Shown: positions 1 to 6,758, counted from the stretch's first letter. The stretch is 7,027 bases of DNA from CAYVLI01 sp964452105 [NCBI: uncultured Nitrospinota bacterium] (GCA_964452105.1 CAYVLI010000132.1:1-7027), one strand, 5' to 3'. The notes: generated by a model not told the origin, from the letters alone. Numbers and translations: made by a program.

Positions 1-577
1 CGAAGAGAAAGAATGGGATTACACCAGGCAAGAAGGGGAAGCGGTTTTTTACGGCCCCAAGATAGATATCAAGATGATAGACGCCCTGGGCCGAGGCTGG
101 CAGGGGCCCACCATCCAGTTCGACTTCAATCTCCCCAGAAGGTGCGACGTCACCTACGTGGCGCCGGACGGTAAACCCCATAGCGTGGTTATGGTGCACC
201 GCACAGTGCTCGGCTCCATGGAACGGTTCATAGGCGGCTTGATAGAACACTACGCAGGAGCCTTCCCTCTCTGGCTGGCGCCCGTCCAGGTGAGAGTCAT
301 ACCAATAACGGACAGACACGCCGAATACGGGAAGAAGGTAACCGCACGTCTGGCTGAAAACAATATGAGAGTGGATCAGGACGACAGGAACGAGACCGTA
401 TCCTTCAAGGTCAGGCAAGCCCAGGAGGAAAAGATACCGTACGTTCTGGTAGTGGGAGACAGAGAAGTTACGGCCGGTACCGTCTCCGTCCGCAGGCGCG
501 GCGGCGAGAAGCTGGGAGCCATGGAAATGGAGGCCTTCATGAACATATTGAAAGAAGAGATCGATGCGAAGAAATAG
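1..577 (+). CDS. thrS: Threonyl-tRNA synthetase, C-terminal part (5' end outside window)
   Basis: This cytoplasmic class II aminoacyl-tRNA synthetase charges tRNA-Thr with threonine. The open frame runs from base 2 to a TAG at 575-577, giving 191 residues; compared with the 642-residue E. coli enzyme, roughly the first 450 residues lie upstream of the window. Visible are the FYGPKID segment (residues 16-22 of the fragment), QFDFNLP (39-45), and class II motif 3 as HRTVLGSMERFIGG (66-79). His66 aligns with the third zinc ligand of the E. coli enzyme (His511) and Arg75 with its motif 3 arginine (Arg520). The anticodon-binding domain follows from about residue 92, with PVQVRVIPITDRHAEY and ending near VSVRRRGGEKLG (161-172). 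The fragment is intact and ordinary. An internal ATG at 74 is not the real start, because conserved sequence continues upstream of it. infC follows after 77 bases. Confidence 0.98.
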   Translation, partial: EEKEWDYTRQEGEAVFYGPKIDIKMIDALGRGWQGPTIQFDFNLPRRCDVTYVAPDGKPHSVVMVHRTVLGSMERFIGGLIEHYAGAFPLWLAPVQVRVIPITDRHAEYGKKVTARLAENNMRVDQDDRNETVSFKVRQAQEEKIPYVLVVGDREVTAGTVSVRRRGGEKLGAMEMEAFMNILKEEIDAKK

Positions 578-643
578 GAAAGACCAGCATCCCGAACAGA
601 TTTGCGCATGCGAGTTCCTCTTGATTACAATGTTCACAACAAA

Positions 644-649
644 TGAGGA
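644..649 (+). promoter_or_regulatory. Ribosome binding site that decides the infC start
   Basis: TGAGGA lies 5 bases upstream of the ATG at 655. A further in-frame ATG at 643 overlaps this site and has no purine-rich sequence of its own upstream. The site therefore favours translation from 655. Confidence 0.75.
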
Positions 650-654
650 TATTT

Positions 655-1188
655 ATGGCCGCTGAGAAAAAGCACAGGGTCAACGAAGTTATCCGTGTAA
701 AGGAAATCCGCCTGATAGGTTCGGATGGTGAACAATTAGGCATCTTGCCTACAGAACAAGCCATGAGCATGGCTCGGGAACAAGGCCTCGACCTGGTAGA
801 GGTGGCGCCAAACGAAAGGCCGCCGGTGTGCAGAATAATGGACTATGGTAAATTCAGGTACCAGCAAAGCAAGCGCACACAAGATGCCAAAAAGAAGCAG
901 AAGCAGTTCCAGGTTAAAGAGATGAAAATGCGCCCCAAAACGGAGGAGCACGATTACCAGTTCAAAATCAAGCATGTACGCAGGTTCCTTGAGGAAGGGA
1001 ACAAGGCGAAAATAACAGTGATGTTCAGAGGGCGAGAGCTCTCTCATATAGAGCTGGGACGAAAGATATTGGATAGGCTCATAGAAGACCTGAGCGATAT
1101 AAGCACCATAGAGCAGGAACCCAAAAGGGAAGGCCGCAACATGGTCATGGTCCTGGGGCCTAAAGGCAGTAAGGATAGAGAAAGTTAA
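655..1188 (+). CDS. infC: Translation initiation factor IF-3
   Basis: IF3 binds the 30S ribosomal subunit, keeps it apart from 50S and checks start-codon pairing. The product is 177 residues from the ATG at 655, close to the usual 170-180. The N-terminal domain carries INEVIR-like RVNEVIR (8-14), GEQLGI (25-30), DLVEVAPNERPPVCRIMDYGKF (46-67) and then a lysine-rich linker (about 72-88). The C-terminal domain carries KEMKMRPKTEEHDY (88-101), KAKITVMFRGRE (117-128) and NMVMVLGPK (162-170). Many bacteria start infC with a rare AUU and use it for autoregulation; here the best start is an ordinary ATG with a good ribosome binding site, so that mechanism is not evident. An alternative ATG at 643 would add four residues. 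It sits between thrS and rpmI in the standard order. Confidence 0.96.
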   Translation: MAAEKKHRVNEVIRVKEIRLIGSDGEQLGILPTEQAMSMAREQGLDLVEVAPNERPPVCRIMDYGKFRYQQSKRTQDAKKKQKQFQVKEMKMRPKTEEHDYQFKIKHVRRFLEEGNKAKITVMFRGRELSHIELGRKILDRLIEDLSDISTIEQEPKREGRNMVMVLGPKGSKDRES

Positions 1189-1212
1189 ACAAGTGAACCA
1201 GGCATTATCGGA

Positions 1213-1305
1213 GCGCTTACCTGCTATAAACAGCAATTAACACTGCTGCGAAACTTCAGGGAAAACAGCATAAGCGCATATTTAAAATCGAATCCGGGAG
1301 AAGTT
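1213..1305 (+). promoter_or_regulatory. Candidate pseudoknot upstream of rpmI (possible L20 autoregulatory site)
   Basis: The infC-rpmI gap contains a long stem: 1213-1219 (GCGCTTA) pairs with 1271-1277 (TAAGCGC), and after a two-base bulge 1222-1225 (TGCT) pairs with 1267-1270 (AGCA). Inside it, 1231-1235 (CAGCA) pairs with 1244-1248 (TGCTG). The unpaired AACTTC at 1252-1257, inside the big loop, is complementary to GAAGTT at 1300-1305, which lies between the rpmI ribosome binding site (GGGAG, 1296-1300) and the TTG start. This gives a pseudoknot that would block rpmI initiation. It is established that L20 represses rpmI-rplT in E. coli through a pseudoknot ending at the rpmI initiation region. 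Assigning the same role here is inference; the pairings themselves are seen. Confidence 0.5.
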
Positions 1306-1308
1306 CCA

Positions 1309-1503
1309 TTGCCTAAACTCAAAACTAACAGAGGCGCAGCGAAGAGGTTCAAGCTTACAGCTTCAGGAAAGATAAAAAGGAGCAAGGCCTACCGCAGCCA
1401 CATCCTCGCCAAAAAGACGGCCAAGAGGAAACGCAACTTGAGAAAGAGCGGCCTGGTGCACACCACCAACGCTAAATCCATCAAGAAGATGCTTCATTCC
1501 TGA
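1309..1503 (+). CDS. rpmI: 50S ribosomal protein L35
   Basis: L35 is a small, very basic protein of the large ribosomal subunit. The product is 64 residues, the normal size, and begins [15 protein letters not shown], with the conserved [12 protein letters not shown] (17-28), HILAKKT (31-37) and KRKRNLRK (39-46). The start is TTG at 1309, read as Met; it is supported by GGGAG at 1296-1300 with 8 bases of spacing and by the family's invariant N-terminus beginning immediately after it. The weak start codon and the possible pseudoknot covering the initiation region both suggest translational control. It lies 120 bases after infC and 61 bases before rplT, its usual co-regulated partner. Confidence 0.97.
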   Translation: MPKLKTNRGAAKRFKLTASGKIKRSKAYRSHILAKKTAKRKRNLRKSGLVHTTNAKSIKKMLHS

Positions 1504-1564
1504 AGTTTAAAAGCAGGCCTTTATTGCATGCGATAACTGAAACACCGGCCACAGGAGCAATCAA

Positions 1565-1930
1565 ATGCCGAGAGTAAAGAACAGCCCCGCTACCAGAAAG
1601 CGGAGAAAGAAAATTCTTAAACGAGCCAAAGGTTACGTAGGCGGTCGGAGCCGTCTCTTCAAGACGGCTCGTGAAACGGTGGATCGGGCGGCCTTGTACG
1701 CATACAGAGACCGCAAGCAGCGCAAAAGACAGTTCCGTCGGCTCTGGATCATACGCATAGGGGCGGCAGCCAGGCTACACGGCCTCTCCTACAACAAATT
1801 CATGCACGGCATCAAGACGGCAAACCTGGTCCTGGATAGAAAAACACTGGCCGACCTTGCGGTGAACGATCCAGAATCCTTCGGCCAGATAGCACAACTG
1901 GCCCGGGAACAGATACAGGAAACAGCCTGA
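1565..1930 (+). CDS. rplT: 50S ribosomal protein L20
   Basis: L20 binds 23S rRNA early in large-subunit assembly and in several bacteria represses its own operon by binding mRNA that imitates its rRNA site. The product is 121 residues, slightly longer than the usual 117 or so, the extra residues being a short C-terminal tail (EQIQETA). The basic N-terminal extension (residues 1-25, [14 protein letters not shown]), [17 protein letters not shown] (45-61), [13 protein letters not shown] (64-76) and [17 protein letters not shown] (90-106) are all typical. The ATG at 1565 is preceded by AGGAG at 1553-1557 with 7 bases of spacing. pheS follows after 55 bases. Confidence 0.98.
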   Translation: MPRVKNSPATRKRRKKILKRAKGYVGGRSRLFKTARETVDRAALYAYRDRKQRKRQFRRLWIIRIGAAARLHGLSYNKFMHGIKTANLVLDRKTLADLAVNDPESFGQIAQLAREQIQETA

Positions 1931-1985
1931 AAGTTCATTTAACAGAAAGCCATGCACCTGCAAAAAGGCGCCAGGACAAGATAAA

Positions 1986-2999
1986 TTGCTCGACGACATC
2001 CAAGAACTCAGGAAATCCCTGAAAGAAGACCTGCGGAAAGCCGAAGACAAGAGCAGCCTGAACGATATAAGAATCAAATACCTCGGCAAAAAAGGACTGC
2101 TCACCTCGATGCGCAAATCCATGGGGACAATTGCTCCGGAAGAAAGGCCCGCAGCCGGCAGAGAGCTTAACAGCGTAATCTCGCAGCTGGAAAAGGCAAT
2201 CGAAGAAAAGACGGCCCGACTGGAGAGCGAAAAGGGGCTTGCCACCGGTAGAGAATGGATAGATATCACCCTGCCGGGAAGGCGTAACCGTAGAGGTCGA
2301 AAACATCCCATCACCCAGGCCTGGGACGAAGTAGTCCAGATTTTCATGGGGCTCGGATTCGACGTGGTGGAAGGGCCCGAAGTCGAGCTGGACTACTATA
2401 ACTTCGAAGCGCTCAACATTCCCAGAGACCATCCGGCCAGAGATATGCAAGACACTTTCTACGTCACCGAGGAAGTGCTCCTCCGTACCCACACTTCCCC
2501 GGTGCAAATAAGAGCCATGGAAAAGAACCCGCCGCCCATAAGCATCATATCACCAGGGAAAGTTTACCGCTGCGACGCCGATATAACCCACAGCCCCATG
2601 TTCCACCAGGTGGAAGGCCTCAAAGTCGACAAAAACATCTCCATGGCGGACCTCAAAGGGGTTCTGGAAGAGTTTGTTCATCAGTACTTCGGCAAGGGCA
2701 CGAAGCTCCGCTTCAGGCCGTCCTTCTTTCCTTTCACCGAACCCAGCGCAGAGGTGGACATAAGCTGCGTGATGTGTGGCGGTGAAGGATGTAGAGTCTG
2801 CGGGCACAGCGGCTGGCTGGAGATACTGGGGTCGGGCATGGTGGACCCGGAGGTCTACCGTTTCGTAGGGTACGACCCCGAAGAGTGGACCGGATTCGCT
2901 TTCGGAATGGGCATCGAGCGCATAACAATGCTCAAATATGGAATAGATGACATAAGGCTTTTCTTCGAGAACGATTACCGCTTCCTCGAACAGTTCTGA
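1986..2999 (+). CDS. pheS: Phenylalanyl-tRNA synthetase alpha subunit
   Basis: PheS is the catalytic subunit of the (alpha-beta)2 enzyme that charges tRNA-Phe. The product is 337 residues (327 in E. coli). Residues 1-85 form the charged N-terminal coiled-coil arm that contacts tRNA, with YLGKKGLLT (32-40). The class II core begins at [11 protein letters not shown] (107-117) and includes [10 protein letters not shown] (167-176), motif 2 as [21 protein letters not shown] (191-211), FFPFTEP (247-253) and motif 3 as [10 protein letters not shown] (303-312). Four cysteines spaced C-x2-C-x4-C-x2-C lie at 261, 264, 269 and 272, a common feature of this loop in bacterial PheS. The start is TTG at 1986, with AGGA at 1973-1976 nine bases upstream; no better in-frame start was found. 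pheT follows after 18 bases, so the two are surely one transcript. Confidence 0.98.
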   Translation: MLDDIQELRKSLKEDLRKAEDKSSLNDIRIKYLGKKGLLTSMRKSMGTIAPEERPAAGRELNSVISQLEKAIEEKTARLESEKGLATGREWIDITLPGRRNRRGRKHPITQAWDEVVQIFMGLGFDVVEGPEVELDYYNFEALNIPRDHPARDMQDTFYVTEEVLLRTHTSPVQIRAMEKNPPPISIISPGKVYRCDADITHSPMFHQVEGLKVDKNISMADLKGVLEEFVHQYFGKGTKLRFRPSFFPFTEPSAEVDISCVMCGGEGCRVCGHSGWLEILGSGMVDPEVYRFVGYDPEEWTGFAFGMGIERITMLKYGIDDIRLFFENDYRFLEQF

Positions 3000-3017
3000 T
3001 GGGAGCAACAGCACACC

Positions 3018-5423
3018 ATGAGATTGACATACAACTGGCTCAGAGAATACGTCGACTGCGACCTGTTACCGCAGGAACTCACTGAAAGCCTCACCATGGC
3101 AGGCATTGAAGTCGCTGCTGTGGAAGAAACCGATGAAGAATTCCAGGGAATCGTTACCGGCAAAATCCTTTCACTGCGTCCTCACCGGGAGGCGGAACAC
3201 CTGCTAATTTGCACGACGGATATCGGGACCGAGAAAGTCCCCATAGTTTGCGGAGCTCCCAATATAAATTCTGGAGACATGGTTCCGGTGGCCTTGCCTG
3301 GCGCCGTGCTTCCAGATGGAACACACGTGGAAAAAACACAAATCAGGGGTGAGCTCTCCGTCGGGATGCTCTGTTCTGCCGACGAGCTAACCCTGATGGA
3401 CGACACTTACGGCATATACCAACTGGATAAAAGTCTAAAGCCCGGAATAAATCTGGCAGATGCTATCGGTTTTGACGATACTGTGCTGGAATTGAACATA
3501 ACCCCCAATCGCGGCGACTGCCTGAGCGTAACAGGCGTAGCCAGGGAAGTGGCAGCCATCACCGGGGCGCCGTTCAGTTATCCCGACTTCAAGCTCGAAG
3601 AAGAAGGCCGGCCGGCCGAACTATGGACCTCGGTCGAGCTGCTGGAACCGGAGTTGTGCCCGCGTTATACCGCCCGCATCATATCAGGAATCAAGATCAA
3701 GGCCTCGCCCCTCTGGATGCAGCTTCGCCTTAAAGCGGCGGGTATGAGGCCCCTCAATAACATCGTGGACATCACCAATTACGTGATGTTAGAGCTGGGC
3801 CAGCCGCTCCATGCTTTCGATTACCACCTTCTGCGGGAAAACCGAATAGTGGTGAGACGGGCCGAAAAGGGAGAATTGCTGGTCACCCTGGACGGAAAAG
3901 CCCGCACCCTCGATGATACGATGCTGGTAATCGCCGATGCCAGGAAAAGCATCGCGCTGGCAGGTATAATGGGCGGACAGGAGAGCGAGGTCACCGACGA
4001 AAGCAGAGACATCCTGCTGGAAGCCGCACACTTCGACCCGCTGAACAACAGGAAGACAGCGAAAAAACTGGGCGCCAATACGGAAGCATCCTACCGTTTC
4101 CAGCGCTATGTGGACCCCAGGGGCACCGCCCTTGCAGCGGACAGGGCAGCCTGCTTCATGGCAACCATGGGGGAGGGAAAAGTAGCCCCCGGCACGGTGG
4201 ACGAATGGCCGCTTAAAAGAGAAAAGACCGCCATAAGCATCAGGACGAGCCGCACCAACCAGGTTCTTGGAACCGATTTCGAACAGAAGGAAGTCGCCCG
4301 CTACCTGCAGAGGCTCCAGCTTGGCGTAAGCGAAGCTAACCAGGACACCCTCTCCGCCGAAATACCCTCCTATCGCTCCGACCTCACCAGGGAAATAGAC
4401 CTCGTGGAGGAGGTAGCCAGGCTCTACGGTTATCAGAAAATAAACAGCAGTATCCCTTACGCCCGAACCGCCCTAAAAAACCCCATGGCCCTGACAGACC
4501 CGGTGCATCTGGCAAGGGAAATACTGGTGGAGGCCGGGTTCATGGAAATAATCAGCTACAACTTTCTAAGCGAGAAGGCCCTTGACAGACTGCTCATTCC
4601 ATCCGACGACCCCAGGAGAGAGGTGGTCACACTCAGAAACCCCCTCACCCAGGACTGGACTTGCATGAGGACTACCATGCTCCCGGGCCTCCTCAACACC
4701 ATACTCTTCAATTTCAACAGAAACAATTTTGACCTCAAACTATTCGAGATGGGCAGAATATATCTACAAACCAGTCAGGACACCCTACCCCGGGAACGCA
4801 CCTGCCTATCCGCCGCTGTTACCGGCCTGAGAGACCCGGGCCTCTGGTCATCAAAGAGAAAAGAGGTCGACTTTTTCGATCTCAAAGGCCCTCTGGAAGC
4901 TATCCTGGAAAAGCTGCGGTGCGAAAATGTCAAGTTTGAAAAAGCAACCGAGCCATACTTTCGCGCGGCATGTTCGGCAAATATTGTGATGGGAAACGAA
5001 ACCATCGGAACGATAGGAGAGATAAATAGCCGGGTGCTCGAATCCTTCGACATACCCAGGAAAGTAGTATTTTTTGAAATCGACCTGGATAAGATAGCGG
5101 AGTATGCGCGGAAGGAGCCTCCCCGGTTCCACCAGCTACCTAAATTCCCATCCGTCACAAGAGACATCGCTCTGGTGCTGGGTGAAGGTACGCCTGCCGC
5201 GGAAGTCGTTAAATCCATACAGGCGATAGCACCCCCTATACTCAAACAGGTGAACCTGTTCGACTTCTATATCGGGAAGCAGGTGCCCTCGGGACAAAAG
5301 AGCCTGGCCTTTTCGTTGGTCTTTCAAGCAGAAGACAGGACACTGGTAAACGAGGAGGTAAACAGCTTCATGGAGATGCTCGTAACCCATCTCAAGGAAT
5401 CGCTTGGGGCGACCCTCCGCTGA
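3018..5423 (+). CDS. pheT: Phenylalanyl-tRNA synthetase beta subunit
   Basis: PheT pairs with PheS; it recognises tRNA-Phe and carries the editing site that hydrolyses Tyr-tRNA-Phe. The product is 801 residues, the normal size for the full-length bacterial form. Domains in order are an N-terminal B1 segment (MRLTYNWLREYVD), an OB-fold tRNA-binding domain (about 40-150, with PIVCGAPN at 75-82 and GMLCS at 116-120), the B3/B4 editing domain (about 210-385, with NNIVDITNYVMLELGQPLHAFD at 247-268), B5 (about 402-475, ending EEVARLYGY), the catalytic-like core (about 480-700, with LRNPLTQDW, RTTMLPGLL and FEMGRIY), and a C-terminal ferredoxin-like anticodon-binding domain (about 706-801, with KFPSVTRDIALV). 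The usual HPNAD-type motif of the OB domain reads HREAEHL (56-62), a mild divergence. GGGAG at 3001-3005 is the nearest ribosome binding site, with rather long spacing. Confidence 0.98.
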   Translation: MRLTYNWLREYVDCDLLPQELTESLTMAGIEVAAVEETDEEFQGIVTGKILSLRPHREAEHLLICTTDIGTEKVPIVCGAPNINSGDMVPVALPGAVLPDGTHVEKTQIRGELSVGMLCSADELTLMDDTYGIYQLDKSLKPGINLADAIGFDDTVLELNITPNRGDCLSVTGVAREVAAITGAPFSYPDFKLEEEGRPAELWTSVELLEPELCPRYTARIISGIKIKASPLWMQLRLKAAGMRPLNNIVDITNYVMLELGQPLHAFDYHLLRENRIVVRRAEKGELLVTLDGKARTLDDTMLVIADARKSIALAGIMGGQESEVTDESRDILLEAAHFDPLNNRKTAKKLGANTEASYRFQRYVDPRGTALAADRAACFMATMGEGKVAPGTVDEWPLKREKTAISIRTSRTNQVLGTDFEQKEVARYLQRLQLGVSEANQDTLSAEIPSYRSDLTREIDLVEEVARLYGYQKINSSIPYARTALKNPMALTDPVHLAREILVEAGFMEIISYNFLSEKALDRLLIPSDDPRREVVTLRNPLTQDWTCMRTTMLPGLLNTILFNFNRNNFDLKLFEMGRIYLQTSQDTLPRERTCLSAAVTGLRDPGLWSSKRKEVDFFDLKGPLEAILEKLRCENVKFEKATEPYFRAACSANIVMGNETIGTIGEINSRVLESFDIPRKVVFFEIDLDKIAEYARKEPPRFHQLPKFPSVTRDIALVLGEGTPAAEVVKSIQAIAPPILKQVNLFDFYIGKQVPSGQKSLAFSLVFQAEDRTLVNEEVNSFMEMLVTHLKESLGATLR

Positions 5424-5446
5424 CGATAGACAATTCAAAGGCGGAA

Positions 5447-5467
5447 TCGGAGCGTTTCTGCTCCCGA
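5447..5467 (+). other. Hairpin after pheT, no U-tract
   Basis: Bases 5447-5453 (TCGGAGC) pair with 5460-5467 (GCTCCCGA) around a 6-base loop, with one bulged C. It lies 24 bases after the pheT stop, but the next bases are CAACACAT, not a T-run. It is therefore a poor intrinsic terminator and may instead be an attenuating or end-stabilising hairpin. Confidence 0.35.
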
Positions 5468-5504
5468 CAACACATAAAACCTTATTATGATATCAATTTT
5501 ATGT
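5464..5504 (+). promoter_or_regulatory. Candidate promoter with overlapping inverted-repeat operator before the zapB-like gene
   Basis: CCGACA (5464-5469) and TATGAT (5486-5491) are separated by 16 bases and match the sigma-70 hexamers at 4 and 5 of 6 positions. The -10 lies inside a perfect 8-bp inverted repeat, ACATAAAA (5472-5479) and TTTTATGT (5497-5504), with 17 bases between the arms; the inner TGATATCA (5488-5495) is itself a palindrome. A regulator bound there would cover the -10 and the predicted start near 5498. This would let zapB-zapA-6S be transcribed apart from the synthetase operon. The repeat is seen; promoter and operator roles are inference. Confidence 0.45.
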
Positions 5505-5541
5505 CAGTACACATCCTCTTCCGCTCTTCTGGAGGAAGCAT

Positions 5542-5823
5542 ATGGAGGCCCAAAAATTTGAACTGCTGGAAACGAGAGTCATCAAGGCTATCGATGAAAT
5601 AGCCCGCCTGAAAGAAGAAAACAGCAGCTTTGCTGCGGAAATCGAAGAATTAAAGAAACAAGTAGAGGAAAAGGAGCGGCAGATTTCTGCCTTCCAGGAG
5701 GACTTCGCCCAAAAGATGCAGGGGTTAACCGCTAAAAGCCAACAGCTTTCACAGGAACGGGATCAGATACGCCTCAAGGTGGAGAGTTTACTTGACAAAC
5801 TGGAAAAAGTTGATATCATCTAA
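5542..5823 (+). CDS. zapB: ZapB-like coiled-coil cell division protein
   Basis: The product is a 93-residue, highly charged protein that is almost entirely heptad-patterned coiled coil (about residues 5-90), rich in Glu, Lys and Gln, with no signal peptide or membrane segment. In the ZapB family such proteins join ZapA-decorated FtsZ filaments and stabilise the division ring at midcell. The C-terminal part (RLKVESLLDKLEKVDII, 77-93) resembles the end of ZapB-like proteins found next to zapA in proteobacteria. The family assignment rests on size, coiled-coil character and the zapA neighbour, since coiled coils give weak sequence evidence. The start is firm: GGAGG at 5531-5535 lies 6 bases before the ATG. 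The gap to zapA is 80 bases and AT-rich. Confidence 0.75.
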   Translation: MEAQKFELLETRVIKAIDEIARLKEENSSFAAEIEELKKQVEEKERQISAFQEDFAQKMQGLTAKSQQLSQERDQIRLKVESLLDKLEKVDII

Positions 5824-5903
5824 AATAATTTTATTATCAGAGTTAACATTTTTCTATTAATAATATCCTGTAACAAGCATGCAGAACTTTTTAAGGTGCC
5901 TGA
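5824..5903 (+). other. AT-rich gap between the zapB-like gene and zapA
   Basis: This spacer is far richer in A and T than its surroundings, with a small ATAAT/ATTAT hairpin at its start and -10-like hexamers such as TATTAA (5855-5860) and TAATAT (5861-5866). A TTATCA (5834-5839) lies 15 bases before TATTAA, a poor but possible -35. A weak internal promoter for zapA and 6S RNA is possible, but no well-spaced consensus pair is present. The zapA ribosome binding site, AAGG at its 3' end (5893-5896), is the only confident element. Confidence 0.3.
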
Positions 5904-6212
5904 GTGAAAAAGGATATAAAGGTAAAAATCGCCGGGAACAGTTACACCATAAGAAGCGAAACCGACGAGGATTACACACAGCATCTTGCCAGGTACGTTG
6001 ACAACAAAATGAAAGAAGTAACACAAGGAACCGACACACAATCGAGCATTAAAGTGGCCATACTGGCGGCTCTTAACATATCTAACGAACTGTTCCAGCT
6101 CAGGGAAAAAGTATCGCAGCAAAACGAATATATAGATAGAAAAGCGACCAAGCTGCTTTCAATTCTGGAAAGCAGGCTCGAAGAATCGACGACGCCGGAA
6201 AAAATTGCGTAA
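5904..6212 (+). CDS. zapA: Cell division protein ZapA
   Basis: ZapA is a small cytoplasmic protein that cross-links FtsZ protofilaments in the division ring. The product is 102 residues, a usual length. The N-terminal globular part shows the family pattern: KKDIKVKIAGNSYTIRSETDEDYTQHLARYVDNKMKEV, with the I-x-G-x-x-Y core (9-14) and the DExY-LA-YVD-KM segment (21-36). Next come a helix with VAILAALNISNELFQLRE (51-68) and a coiled-coil tail that makes the dimer and tetramer. The start is GTG at 5904; a TGA in frame directly before it (5901-5903) rules out any longer form, and AAGGTG at 5893-5898 supplies the ribosome binding site. The ZapB-like neighbour upstream and the 6S RNA downstream both fit the known zapA context. 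Confidence 0.94.
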   Translation: MKKDIKVKIAGNSYTIRSETDEDYTQHLARYVDNKMKEVTQGTDTQSSIKVAILAALNISNELFQLREKVSQQNEYIDRKATKLLSILESRLEESTTPEKIA

Positions 6213-6250
6213 CAGAAAGGGTAAAAGGCGCAAATGACAAGATAGTTTCA

Positions 6251-6440
6251 GGTTCTTGCCCCTGCCCTGCTCGTGATGGTTCAGTAGTTTTTGAGCTAAT
6301 ATGAAGAGAACGGGAGCCCGGGTTAAACTATGGTGTGCTAAACCTCTCGGGGAAGCCTGAAATAGCTTACAGGGCACCCACCTGTCTAAGACGGGTTCAA
6401 ATAAACTTTTCCACACGGCAGACTGGCGGGGGCAACATAA
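6251..6440 (+). ncRNA. ssrS: 6S RNA
   Basis: 6S RNA imitates an open promoter and binds RNA polymerase holoenzyme with the housekeeping sigma factor. The closing helix is clear: 6256-6266 (TTGCCCCTGCC) pairs with 6425-6435 (GGCGGGGGCAA) over 11 pairs with one G-U. It continues as CTGC (6267-6270) with GCAG (6418-6421), CGTG (6272-6275) with CACG (6414-6417) and TGG (6277-6279) with CCA (6411-6413). The terminal stem includes CGGGAG (6311-6316) with CTCTCG (6344-6349), followed by GGGGAAGCCT, like the E. coli CGAGAAGCCT. The 3' side of the central bubble holds CCTGTC-TAA-GACGGG (6381-6395), matching the small hairpin of E. coli 6S, then GTTCAA. Length (about 185) and the place 40 bases after zapA are typical. 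Exact ends are estimated; an extended -10-like TGACAAGAT (6235-6243) would start RNA near 6250. Confidence 0.9.
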
Positions 6441-6502
6441 ACTCTTATTTATAGAGATGTTTTCAAGAAATCTTAGGTGCTTATTACTGGAAATACGGAG
6501 GG

Positions 6503-6530
6503 GTGAAGGCTGCTGGGGCGGCAGCTTCAT
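6503..6530. repeat. Imperfect inverted repeat (10 bp stem, one bulge)
   Basis: Bases 6503-6513 (GTGAAGGCTGC) pair with 6521-6530 (GCAGCTTCAT) around a 7-base G-rich loop, with G6508 bulged and one terminal G-U. No T-run follows (ATCATGAAAA), so it is not a standard terminator. An SD-like GGAGGGG lies just before it, but no convincing gene starts nearby. Confidence 0.55.
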
Positions 6531-6637
6531 ATCATGAAAAACTGGGGATTTGGTTTTAATAGAAAGAGCGGCCGCAGGGTAAATATGATGCACAGGCGCC
6601 ACGCAACAGGACGTGTAAATATAAATATACCGTACAT

Positions 6638-6675
6638 GATGAAAGAGACCCGTCTCGCGACAGGTTCCTTTCGTC
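6638..6675. repeat. Long regular hairpin, 38 bases
   Basis: GATGAAAG (6638-6645) pairs with CTTTCGTC (6668-6675). Inward, after an A/C mismatch, GACC (6647-6650) pairs with GGTT (6663-6666), and after a second A/C mismatch GTC (6652-6654) pairs with GAC (6659-6661), leaving a 4-base loop TCGC. This gives 15 pairs, two of them G-U in the + transcript, with no bulge. No T-run follows. The symmetry points to a folded RNA or to a DNA site of a mobile element. Confidence 0.6.
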
Positions 6676-6758
6676 CATCACGAAGAATGAAATCTCCTGA
6701 AAGCAGCCCACCCCTTTGTAATTTTCAGCGCCCATCAACCCTTTCAGACTGATAGTCA

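Noticed and set aside
605-612. CGCATGCG palindrome between thrS and infC
   Set aside because: Only 8 bp, no loop suited to RNA folding and no matching half-sites nearby; likely chance.
736-1236. 166-codon - strand frame opposite infC
   Set aside because: A shadow of the infC coding frame; the + strand product is a clear IF3.
1931-1985. Possible attenuator or leader peptide before pheS, as in E. coli pheM
   Set aside because: The 55-base gap holds no run of Phe codons, no terminator hairpin and no T-run.
1775-2507. Two 190-codon - strand frames opposite rplT and pheS
   Set aside because: They overlap conserved synthetase and ribosomal protein sequence in opposite frames and match no family.
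6571-6578. GCGGCCGC palindrome
   Set aside because: An isolated 8-bp restriction-type palindrome with no extended arms; no functional meaning inferred.
6534-6752. 72-codon + strand frame starting MKNWGFGFN
   Set aside because: Arg/Ser-rich sequence with no recognisable family, no ribosome binding site at proper spacing (a hairpin lies between GGAGGGG and the ATG), and it runs through the strong hairpin at 6638-6675.
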